DNA from: Brooklawnia sp049651565 | GTDB taxonomy: Bacteria > Actinomycetota > Actinomycetes > Propionibacteriales > Propionibacteriaceae | Length of the DNA: 13,155 nt | Direction: 5' to 3' | Assembly (NCBI RefSeq): GCF_049651565.1 | Contig: NZ_JBASCI010000086.1 | Span: forward strand, 1 to 13,155 | In this document: positions 1 to 5,435 of the stretch, piece by piece | Numbering within the stretch: position 1 is the stretch's first letter | Layout: the number at the start of each line of letters is the position of its first letter | Made by a program: the position numbers and the translations under genes | Notes under the pieces: model-generated | The model's database searches: none | What the model was told of the DNA's origin: nothing | Seen by the model: the letters and a program-made list of their open reading frames with translations, nothing else

Positions 1-42
1 CAAACCCGAGCCAAACGAAACCACGTCTACCTCAACAAAACC

Positions 43-109
43 AAGATGCCCCGCACACCCAAGCGGGCACCCAACCACGAGGCAACGACCCCACCCAAGC
101 GGGCATCTT
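43..109 (-). terminator. Terminator-like alternative hairpins after sepX
   Basis: Read on the minus strand, the arm at 43-54 can pair with 63-69 (7 bp with one bulged C, 8-nt loop) or with 99-109 (11 bp with the same bulge). The minus-strand sequence leaving the stem is TCTTGGTTTTGTTG, which is T-rich for this genome. This fits an intrinsic terminator for the minus-strand division genes that end at 153. Region 1-42 beyond it is A/C-rich on the plus strand and holds no gene that I can see. Confidence 0.5.
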
Positions 110-127
110 GACATGAGGCAACATGAA
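56..127. repeat. Two-copy 36-bp tandem repeat
   Basis: Two units of 36 bp lie head to tail (56-91 and 92-127). Each starts with the identical 14-mer CACCCAAGCGGGCA, followed by 9 divergent bases, the identical 8-mer GAGGCAAC and 5 divergent bases. The window starts 55 bases to the left and no third unit is recognisable there. The units lie just past the stop of sepX. Their GCGGGCA cores can each pair with the single upstream arm at 43-54, so the repeat also duplicates half of a hairpin. Confidence 0.8.
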
Positions 128-152
128 TCAGTTCCCCGGCAGCAACACCCGG

Positions 153-911
153 TCACGCACCTACCGCAGGCGGCAGTTCGGCGTCCCTGGTGGCCTGCTC
201 GACCGGACGCTCGGCGGTGACCGGGAGTCGCAGCTCGCTGGACGAAACCGGCGCCGACAGGTCGATGGTGCGCACCGAGCGGGGCAGCAGCGGCCGTGAC
301 ACGTAGGTGGTCGGCGTGACCGGGATCGGGTCCCACAGCGACCCCAGGCTGCCGTGGGCCGGTCCGGCGATCTCCACCGAGCGCTCGGTCTCGGGCACCA
401 CGCTCACCGTGTCCTCGTCGATGGCCTCGGCGATGACGATCGTGGGCTCTTCGTCGCCGAAGGTCGCCTGCGCCCGGTCCGCGGCCAGCATCCGGTTCAC
501 GGTGTGGACGCTGACCCGGCTCAACACCAGCCAGCCGACCAGCAGCCCAACCGGCGCCGCCGTCCACCAGTGCGAGATCGGCAGGAAGAACGGCACTGCC
601 ACCCCCACCGCGACCAACAGCAGGTTCACCAGCAGGCCCCGGCGGCGTCGCCGCAACGCGATTCGGGATGCCCGCCGCAGGTTGTACCGGGCGGCACGGC
701 GGGTGTGCGGTGTCGAAACCTCCGCGCCGGAATCAACAAGGAACCCCGGAGTGGATTCGCCGCTGCGCCGAACCAGGTGCATCGATTCGGCGAACTGGTC
801 GATGACTGCGTCGTCGATGGTCGAATCCTGCGCCCTGCGGGCCAGGAAATAGGGCACCAAATAGGCGATCCACGCGATCGCGATAATTCCGAAAATCACC
901 CCAGCCAGCAC
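153..911 (-). CDS. sepX: Divisome membrane protein SepX/GlpR
   Basis: A 252-residue membrane protein of the SepX (Streptomyces) / GlpR (Corynebacterium) family. By established knowledge this family is an actinobacterial divisome component and the membrane receptor for the gephyrin-like protein Glp, linking it to the FtsZ ring. Seen here: an N-terminal hydrophobic segment (about residues 3-23), a charged linker, an arginine-rich stretch (about 79-92), then two adjacent hydrophobic segments (about 93-111 and 116-131) followed by a soluble C-terminal tail of about 120 residues. The start is GTG at 909-911. It has no good Shine-Dalgarno, but a TAGGTT hexamer lies exactly 6 nt upstream, suggesting a leaderless mRNA. 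It follows glp and the acetyltransferase on the same strand, the order known in mycobacteria, but a GC hairpin separates it from them. The stop is TGA followed by C. Confidence 0.85.
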   Translation of the reverse strand: MLAGVIFGIIAIAWIAYLVPYFLARRAQDSTIDDAVIDQFAESMHLVRRSGESTPGFLVDSGAEVSTPHTRRAARYNLRRASRIALRRRRRGLLVNLLLVAVGVAVPFFLPISHWWTAAPVGLLVGWLVLSRVSVHTVNRMLAADRAQATFGDEEPTIVIAEAIDEDTVSVVPETERSVEIAGPAHGSLGSLWDPIPVTPTTYVSRPLLPRSVRTIDLSAPVSSSELRLPVTAERPVEQATRDAELPPAVGA

Positions 912-917
912 GCGTCA

Positions 918-923
918 AACCTA
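918..923 (-). promoter_or_regulatory. Leaderless -10 element of sepX
   Basis: On the minus strand TAGGTT (923 to 918) is followed by 6 nt and then the GTG start at 911. This TANNNT-N6-start spacing puts the predicted transcription start on the first base of the start codon. No clear -35 is present. It implies that sepX can be transcribed apart from glp and the acetyltransferase. Confidence 0.5.
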
Positions 924-949
924 CGGGCCGATTGATCAACACGGTGCCA

Positions 950-970
950 GGCGCGCCGGGTCGGCGCGCC
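950..970 (-). terminator. GC-rich hairpin between rimJ and sepX
   Basis: Two copies of the self-complementary octamer GGCGCGCC (950-957 and 963-970) flank a 5-nt loop, one base after the TGA stop of the acetyltransferase. The perfect 8-bp all-G/C stem has no T-tract. That matches the U-less hairpins often proposed as terminators or attenuators in actinobacteria. It could instead protect the 3' end of the upstream message. Confidence 0.45.
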
Positions 971-971
971 G

Positions 972-1655
972 TCAGGACCGACCGGCCAGGTAGCGGCACA
1001 GCAGCCCTTCCGGCACTTCTTCGGCGTTCAGCGCGAAGACCCGGTGGTCGCGCCAGTCGCCGTTGATGTGCAGATAGCGCGGCCGCATCCCTTCCTCCCG
1101 GAACCCGAGCTTCTGCACCACCCGCAGGCTGCGTTCGTTCTCGGGCCGGATGCAGATCTCGATGCGGTGCAGCTTCATCACCTGCCAGCAGTAATCGCAG
1201 GCCAGCGCGACGGCGGTGGGCACGATACCGCGTCCGGCATACCGTTGGTCGATCCAGTAACCCACCGACGCCGACCTCGCCGAGCCCTCGGAGATGTTCG
1301 ACACCGAGACCTGCCCGATCAGCCTGCTCTGCTCGGCCAGCCGGGTGACTTTCGGCCAGTACGGGTCATGGGCCAGGCCGAACGGCAGCACCTTGTTCAG
1401 CTTGGCCTGCTTCTCGGTCCAACGCAGCCAGCCGGGGAATGCCAGTGCCCGGCTGGTCGCCTCCGGCGGCATCGTGGCGTCCCACTCGTGCGTCCACTGG
1501 TAGTTGGCTGCCCGCAGTGCCTCCCACGCCGCCTCCTCGCGGCGGTTGATCGGACGCAGGACCACCGCCTGATAGCGCAAGGTGACCGGCCAACCGTGCT
1601 GCGCCGGGAACACCACGCCCTCCGGCAGCCGCAATCCCCCGGCCGCGCCGGACAT
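972..1655 (-). CDS. rimJ: RimJ/RimL-type GNAT N-acetyltransferase
   Basis: A 227-residue acetyl-CoA-dependent N-acetyltransferase. The GNAT fold shows as the acetyl-CoA loop RYAGRGIV (138-145) and the later LHRIEICIRPENERSLRVV segment (162-180) with the LGF turn (183-185), both typical of RimJ/RimL enzymes that acetylate protein N-termini. An N-terminal extension of about 30 residues precedes the catalytic domain. The ATG at 1653-1655 is one base after the glp stop, so the two are almost certainly co-transcribed and probably translationally coupled. The gene between glp and sepX in Mycobacterium is also annotated rimJ. The true substrate is unknown; the position suggests a division protein, which is inference. 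Confidence 0.85.
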   Translation of the reverse strand: MSGAAGGLRLPEGVVFPAQHGWPVTLRYQAVVLRPINRREEAAWEALRAANYQWTHEWDATMPPEATSRALAFPGWLRWTEKQAKLNKVLPFGLAHDPYWPKVTRLAEQSRLIGQVSVSNISEGSARSASVGYWIDQRYAGRGIVPTAVALACDYCWQVMKLHRIEICIRPENERSLRVVQKLGFREEGMRPRYLHINGDWRDHRVFALNAEEVPEGLLCRYLAGRS

Positions 1656-1656
1656 C

Positions 1657-2928
1657 TCAGTCGTCCAGCAGCCAGCAGCCCACCCGATCGCCCAGCTGAA
1701 CCGACGCGGACTCCTCGTCCAGCACGATCATCGCGTCAGCGCCGACCAGGTCAGCGAGCCTGGGATGGCTGGGGTTGCCCAGCGGGACGACCACTCGTTC
1801 GCCCTGCTGTTCACGGATGGTGCCGAACCGTACCTGCACCACGTCGAGGCCGCCGGGCAGGTCGGCGCCGGCCAGGCAATTGACCTGCTCGCTGTTCACC
1901 ACCGGCGCGCCGGCCAGCCGGCGGACCAGCGGCCGGATGAAGAACTGGTAACCGACGTACGCCTCGACCGGATCGTCCGGGAGCATCACCATCGGTACCT
2001 GGTCCTCACCGACCAGCGAGAACCCGACACCCCCACTCGGCTCCAACGCGATGTCGGTCAGGTCGATGTCCCCGAGCTGTCGCACCACCCGGACCAGTTG
2101 GCCGTCGGGGGCGAGCGTGCCGGACACCACCACGATGTCGGCCCGGATCAACTGGTCGCTGATCGCGTCGCGCAGTTCGCGGTCGGACGACACTGGCAGC
2201 CCCACCCGCCAGACCTGCGCGCCGTCCGCCCGGGCGGCGGCAGCGATCAGGTGTGACTCGACGTCGGAGGGGTCGGATGCCTGGTCGGCGACGCTCAGCA
2301 CCACCACGCGGGGACGCGGCCGGGCGAGCACCCGGTCGATGCCGGCCATCGCCAGCATGGCGCTGCGCCGGGCATCCAGGCGTTCACCGGACCGCATGAT
2401 CGGCACCCCGATGCGGACGTCGGAGCCGATCCAGCGCACGTGGCTGCCGCGGCTGACCCGGCCGTGCACCGTGAGCACGTTGCCGTCGAGGCGGGCCTGA
2501 TCAGCCGGGATGACCGCGTCGGCGCCCTCGGGCAGCAACTGGCCGGCGCGCACCCGAACCGCGGAACCGACCTTGGAGACCTTGTAGTCGTCGCGCAGCC
2601 GCAGCGTTGCGGTGGCGTCCGCCTCCAGGCCGGTCAGGTCCTGGGCGCGGACGGCGAAGCCGTTGACGGCCACCAGGTCTTCGGCGGGCGCGTGGGTGTC
2701 GGCGACGATGTCTTCGCAGACAGCGGTCCCCCACGCGTCCAGCAGGTACATGCCGAACGCAGGCAGCGGTTCCACAAGGGACAACAGGTATTCGCGCTGC
2801 GCTGCGACGGTGCGGCGGCCGCGATCATCTACGGGCGGCGGGTCAGGGAGGGTGAGTTCCGGCTCCACGACCTGCGGCGGTTCTTCGACCGATTCGGGAG
2901 CTGGAGCGCGGCGAGTGAACAAGCGCAT
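1657..2928 (-). CDS. glp: Gephyrin-like division protein Glp (MoeA-fold)
   Basis: A 423-residue MoeA/gephyrin-fold protein. In Corynebacterium the Glp branch binds FtsZ and the membrane receptor GlpR; adjacency to sepX/glpR supports that role over molybdenum cofactor synthesis. Family landmarks: N-terminal helix LSLVEPLPAFG (49-59), a NGFAVRAQDL segment (89-98), RVRAGQLLPEGADAVIPAD (125-143), a Rossmann-like domain from about 205, and a C-terminal beta domain from about 342. Three motifs that are strongly conserved in MoeA enzymes are altered: the Asp of MDGYA is Asn89, the T-S-G-G-V-S-V-G loop reads VSGTLAPDG (268-276), and LPGNP reads LPDDP (316-320). A proline/acid-rich extension fills residues 8-33. 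I chose ATG 2926-2928 because TATGGT lies 7 nt upstream; ATG at 2940 is possible but would lie inside that hexamer. No galU lies between it and the divergent gene, unlike in Mycobacterium. Confidence 0.85.
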   Translation of the reverse strand: MRLFTRRAPAPESVEEPPQVVEPELTLPDPPPVDDRGRRTVAAQREYLLSLVEPLPAFGMYLLDAWGTAVCEDIVADTHAPAEDLVAVNGFAVRAQDLTGLEADATATLRLRDDYKVSKVGSAVRVRAGQLLPEGADAVIPADQARLDGNVLTVHGRVSRGSHVRWIGSDVRIGVPIMRSGERLDARRSAMLAMAGIDRVLARPRPRVVVLSVADQASDPSDVESHLIAAAARADGAQVWRVGLPVSSDRELRDAISDQLIRADIVVVSGTLAPDGQLVRVVRQLGDIDLTDIALEPSGGVGFSLVGEDQVPMVMLPDDPVEAYVGYQFFIRPLVRRLAGAPVVNSEQVNCLAGADLPGGLDVVQVRFGTIREQQGERVVVPLGNPSHPRLADLVGADAMIVLDEESASVQLGDRVGCWLLDD

Positions 2929-2934
2929 GGCTCC

Positions 2935-2941
2935 TACCATA
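2935..2941. promoter_or_regulatory. Shared bidirectional -10 of glp and 5-FCL
   Basis: The heptamer TACCATA carries two overlapping -10 hexamers. TACCAT on the plus strand (2935-2940) is 6 nt from the ATG at 2947; TATGGT on the minus strand (2941 to 2936) is 7 nt from the ATG at 2928. The two start codons are only 18 nt apart. Both transcripts would be leaderless or nearly so. Neither side has a clear -35. Confidence 0.6.
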
Positions 2942-2946
2942 GGGGC

Positions 2947-3582
2947 ATGGCCCGACATGACCCAGCAGACCCAGCAGCGCGCTACGAGATCCGGGCCGAG
3001 ATCAACCGGACGCGCCTGGCCCGCGACGAGGCCCAGCGGCGGGCGGACGACGAGGCCCGCGACGCCCGGGTTGTCGAGCTGGTGAACGACCTGGTTCCGG
3101 AGGGCCGGGTGGTGGCCTGCTACCTGTCCCGGGAGGCCGAACCGGGCACCCTCAGCCTGGTCACCCGGCTGGTGAAGCGTCGCCGCGTGCTGGTTCCCAA
3201 GGTCAGCGGCGCGGACGACGGTACGCCCCGGCTGACCCCCGACTGGGCCTGGTTCACCGGGCCGAAAGACCTTGCTGAAGGCCCGTTCGGCATTCCGGAG
3301 CCGACCGGACCGGGGATCGGCGCCGAGGCGCTCGCCAGGGCCGACCTGGTCATCGCATCGGCGCTCAGTGCCGGCGAGGACGGCAGCCGGATCGGCACCG
3401 GCGGCGGCTGGTTCGACCGCGCCCTGCCGTACCGCCGACCGGAGGTGCCGGTGGTCGTGCTGCTCAACGACGATGAGGTGCGCAACCATCCGCAGCTGCC
3501 CCACGACGAGCCCGTGGACTGGCTGGTGACCCCCAGCCGGACGATCCGGACCACCTTGCCGCCGCAGCCGCCCATCGAGTGA
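2947..3582 (+). CDS. 5-formyltetrahydrofolate cyclo-ligase
   Basis: A 211-residue ATP-dependent cytosolic enzyme that converts 5-formyltetrahydrofolate to 5,10-methenyltetrahydrofolate, recycling a storage or inhibitory folate. Family motifs: the GIPEP segment (115-119), the phosphate/folate loop RIGTGGGWFDR (148-158, usually G-x-G-G-G-Y-Y-D-R) and the C-terminal HDEPVDWLVTP (186-196). Length is slightly above the usual 190-200 because of an N-terminal helix rich in Arg and Asp. The open frame runs further upstream into glp antisense sequence; ATG 2947 is chosen because TACCAT lies 6 nt before it and the N-terminal family similarity begins just after. It is divergent from glp, as the cyclo-ligase is from the galU-moeA1-rimJ run in mycobacteria. 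Confidence 0.92.
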   Translation: MARHDPADPAARYEIRAEINRTRLARDEAQRRADDEARDARVVELVNDLVPEGRVVACYLSREAEPGTLSLVTRLVKRRRVLVPKVSGADDGTPRLTPDWAWFTGPKDLAEGPFGIPEPTGPGIGAEALARADLVIASALSAGEDGSRIGTGGGWFDRALPYRRPEVPVVVLLNDDEVRNHPQLPHDEPVDWLVTPSRTIRTTLPPQPPIE

Positions 3583-3603
3583 TGGCAACAGGTGCCCGGA
3601 GGA

Positions 3604-3632
3604 ATGACCTGCCGCACCAAAGGCGTTATGCT
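3604..3632 (+). promoter_or_regulatory. Promoter of the FmdB-family gene
   Basis: ATGACC (3604-3609) and TATGCT (3627-3632) are separated by 17 nt, resembling a vegetative -35/-10 pair with 4 of 6 matches each to the consensus. The predicted transcription start near 3639 gives a leader of about 55 nt with a Shine-Dalgarno (GAAGGAAG, 3679-3686) 7 nt before the ATG. The gene may therefore be expressed independently of the cyclo-ligase that ends at 3582. Confidence 0.5.
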
Positions 3633-3693
3633 TGGCAGTCGAGAGCCCCGAGTGCCAGCCTCGGGCGCCGCGAAGTTTGAAGGAAGCAGAGCG

Positions 3694-3999
3694 ATGCCCA
3701 CGTATCAGTACCGCTGCCAGGCCTGCACCAACGAGTTGGAGGCCTTCCAGAAGTTCACCGACGACCCGCTGACCGACTGCCCAGACTGTGGCGGTTCGCT
3801 GCGGAAGGTCTTCGCCCCGGTGGGCATCGTGTTCAAGGGCTCCGGCTTCTACGCCACCGACTCGCGCAAGTCGAGCTCGGCCAGCAAACCCGCCACCAGC
3901 AGCCCCGCCGCCTCGTCGGGTGACAGCAAGGCCGCCCCCGCCGAGAAGTCCGGCGACCAGCCCGCCGGCGCCAAGAGCAAGGACGCCGCGGCCGCCTGA
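3694..3999 (+). CDS. FmdB-family zinc-ribbon protein (Ruc-like)
   Basis: A 101-residue protein starting MPTYQYRC, the hallmark of the FmdB zinc-ribbon family. Two CxxC knuckles (Cys8/Cys11 and Cys29/Cys32) would bind one zinc ion. After the folded part (to about residue 55) the tail is a low-complexity Ser/Ala/Pro/Lys stretch that is probably disordered. The Mycobacterium tuberculosis homologue Rv0991c (Ruc), which sits in the same neighbourhood next to the cyclo-ligase, is described as a redox-regulated chaperone that becomes active on cysteine oxidation and zinc release, using its disordered tail. Sharing both architecture and context, this protein may do the same; that is inference. ATG at 3694 has a strong Shine-Dalgarno. 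No terminator is obvious before the next gene. Confidence 0.88.
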   Translation: MPTYQYRCQACTNELEAFQKFTDDPLTDCPDCGGSLRKVFAPVGIVFKGSGFYATDSRKSSSASKPATSSPAASSGDSKAAPAEKSGDQPAGAKSKDAAAA

Positions 4000-4029
4000 T
4001 CCGCCGAGCGCGCCGTGACCTGCGTCCGC

Positions 4030-4038
4030 TGTGGATAA
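4030..4038 (-). promoter_or_regulatory. Perfect DnaA-box 9-mer
   Basis: The minus strand reads TTATCCACA, identical to the classical DnaA-box consensus. It sits alone in the 76-nt gap between the FmdB and SAF genes, 38 nt upstream of the SAF start, and overlaps an A/T-rich hexamer (ATAACT, 4035-4040) that could serve as a -10. No second box is visible beside it, so it is not an origin. Confidence 0.4.
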
Positions 4039-4075
4039 CTGAACGCCGCGGCAGCAAACCGACAACCATCAGTGC

Positions 4076-4699
4076 GTGAATCCTGCCGAACTGCTCACCC
4101 GCCTGAGCAGAACCATCCGTTGGCACCGCCGCGCGTTCGGCGCGGTGGCCGCCGTGGTCTGCCTGTTTGCCGCACTGTCGGCCCTTGCCCCACCCCAACC
4201 AGAAACCGCCTCCGCCCTGGTTGCTGCTCGAACACTGTCGTCCGGCAGCCTCGTCGCCGCGGACGACCTGCGACTGGTCGACATGCCCGTTGACCTGGTA
4301 CCCGAAGGAGCGCTGGCCGATCCGGCCCAGGTTGTCGGGCGCACGCTGACGGCGGCGTTGACCACCGGCAGCGTGGTGACCACGGCCAGCACGCTGTCCG
4401 GGCGCGAGGACGTCGCCGGCCAGGACGAACGCCTGGTCCCCTTCCGGGTGCCGGACGCAACCACCGCCGCCCTGCTCCAGGTGGGTGACCGCATCAGCGT
4501 CGTCGGCGCGACCGTGGATGGCGGGGCAGTCGACCTGGCCGCTGGTGTGCGGGTGGCCGCCCTGCCGGCTGCGGCTGACAGCGGCGGTCTGGGTGGCGGC
4601 GACTCCGGTGCGTTGGTGGTGGTGGCCGCCGACGCGCAGACCGCGGCGACGCTGGCTGCGGCGTCCACCCAGATGCGGATGGCGATCGTCCTTGGCTAG
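4076..4699 (+). CDS. SAF-domain membrane protein (CpaB/RcpC-like)
   Basis: A 207-residue single-pass protein: basic N-terminus, one hydrophobic anchor (about residues 21-39), a SAF domain (about 45-107, with VAARTLSSGSLVAADDLRL and a VVGRTL segment), then an RcpC-like beta domain (about 118-207). CpaB/RcpC proteins belong to Flp/Tad pilus machines and are periplasmic or extracytoplasmic. No other pilus gene is in the window, so the role here is open. The domain would lie outside the membrane. The start GTG (4076) has no Shine-Dalgarno; AACCAT lies 6 nt upstream, a weak leaderless signal. Transcription could also start at the DnaA-box region. It runs in the same direction as the FmdB gene and is convergent with the next gene. 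Confidence 0.75.
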   Translation: MNPAELLTRLSRTIRWHRRAFGAVAAVVCLFAALSALAPPQPETASALVAARTLSSGSLVAADDLRLVDMPVDLVPEGALADPAQVVGRTLTAALTTGSVVTTASTLSGREDVAGQDERLVPFRVPDATTAALLQVGDRISVVGATVDGGAVDLAAGVRVAALPAAADSGGLGGGDSGALVVVAADAQTAATLAAASTQMRMAIVLG

Positions 4700-4753
4700 G
4701 GGCAAGGGGCCGCTCACAGGCCCGACGCGATCTGTTCCAGGGCCTGAGCCGGG

Positions 4754-5128
4754 CTAACCGACGCTGCCGTGATGGGGCGGCCGCTCCGCCAGCAGGGCCT
4801 GATCCCGCGCACTGAGCGGCGCGTCCCGGTCACGCACCCGGGATCGTGGCGAGATGCCCAGCTCCGCAAGTACGGCCGAGACCGCGGCGTGCAATTGGGC
4901 GGGCCCGACAGGTCCGCGGTCGGCCGCGGTGAGGACGAACGGCCACGGCTCCGCTGCCGCGTGTCGGGCCTGACGCAACTCCATCAGCCGGGCCGCGTCC
5001 CAACCAGAATCCTCCAGACTCCTGGCCAGCGCCTGAGCGGTACTGGCCTCCGGCAACTGGAGGGCCTCTCCGGTCAGCGCCCGGCCGACCAGGTTCGCCA
5101 GCAAGTCTGCGGCGTCCGCTGGCGTCAT
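4754..5128 (-). CDS. Hypothetical protein, 124 aa
   Basis: I do not recognise this protein. It is predicted soluble and mostly helical, with no signal peptide or membrane segment. Residues 1-60 are Ala/Leu/Glu-rich amphipathic helices; the C-terminus is charged and ends PPHHGSVG. About four fifths of its codons end in G or C, close to but slightly below its neighbours, which supports real coding in this frame and not in the overlapping frames of the other strand. ATG at 5126-5128 is the first start in frame; only a weak G-rich stretch precedes it. It converges on the SAF gene, with a 54-nt gap containing a weak GGGCC/GGCCC hairpin (about 4706-4723) that could end either transcript. Confidence 0.6.
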   Translation of the reverse strand: MTPADAADLLANLVGRALTGEALQLPEASTAQALARSLEDSGWDAARLMELRQARHAAAEPWPFVLTAADRGPVGPAQLHAAVSAVLAELGISPRSRVRDRDAPLSARDQALLAERPPHHGSVG

Positions 5129-5387
5129 TGCGCATCGCCCCGCGTTACGCCCGCACGGCCGACCGGTTGGGCTGGCCGACCCCGCGCTTGGGGCTGCTCA
5201 ACTGGCCGCTCGCACCGGTTCGGGATGATCGTCATGGCGTGATCCGCACTGGGTCTCGTTCCTGGTGGTTTCCCGATGCTGGAGGGGTGCCAGTCGGGTT
5301 GTACGGGGTAAGCGTAGGCTGCTCCGACCACAGCGATCCCGAAGGAGGTTCCCGCGGGAACGCATGCGCACCCCGCGTGCCAACGAC
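5129..5387. other. Gene-free stretch upstream of the 124-aa gene
   Basis: No convincing gene lies here on either strand: open frames are short, have mixed third-position bases and encode Arg/Pro/Gly-rich shadows. It contains a perfect 14-bp palindrome GTTCCCGCGGGAAC (5348-5361) followed at once by the overlapping palindrome CGCATGCG (5361-5368). A minus-strand TACGCT (5316 to 5311) could be a -10 for the 124-aa gene, giving a leader of about 175 nt. A small minus-strand frame (5125-5235, 36 codons) ends in an ATGA overlap with that gene, but nothing else supports it. Confidence 0.5.
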
Positions 5388-5420
5388 CGGGTTCTTGGTC
5401 GCCGGAGATCGAAGAACCCG
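5388..5420 (-). terminator. Strong hairpin after the acetate transporter
   Basis: CGGGTTCTTGGTC (5388-5400) pairs with GATC plus AAGAACCCG (5407-5410, 5412-5420): 13 bp with one G-U pair, one bulged G and a 6-nt loop. It begins 15 nt past the stop of the minus-strand transporter gene, so it probably ends that transcript. There is no T-tract on the minus side. Confidence 0.6.
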
Positions 5421-5435
5421 CGGTTGAAGCTATGG

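Noticed and set aside
56..127. CRISPR array
   Set aside because: The 36-bp period is suggestive, but the units are adjacent with no spacer of usual length, only two copies exist, and no cas gene is present.
1044..1883. 279-codon plus-strand frame opposite the acetyltransferase
   Set aside because: His/Gln/Arg/Pro-rich shadow product; the minus strand carries clear GNAT motifs.
2440..2946. Upstream extension of the cyclo-ligase frame
   Set aside because: It is antisense to glp, has no similarity to the family and lies before the leaderless promoter.
1657..4065. An 802-codon open frame through glp and the antisense of the next two genes
   Set aside because: Only 1657-2928 matches the MoeA fold; the rest is the antisense shadow of the cyclo-ligase and FmdB genes and crosses the shared promoter.
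4769..5242. 157-codon plus-strand frame opposite the 124-aa gene
   Set aside because: Arg/Gln/Gly-rich composition and less biased third positions than the minus-strand frame; a shadow.
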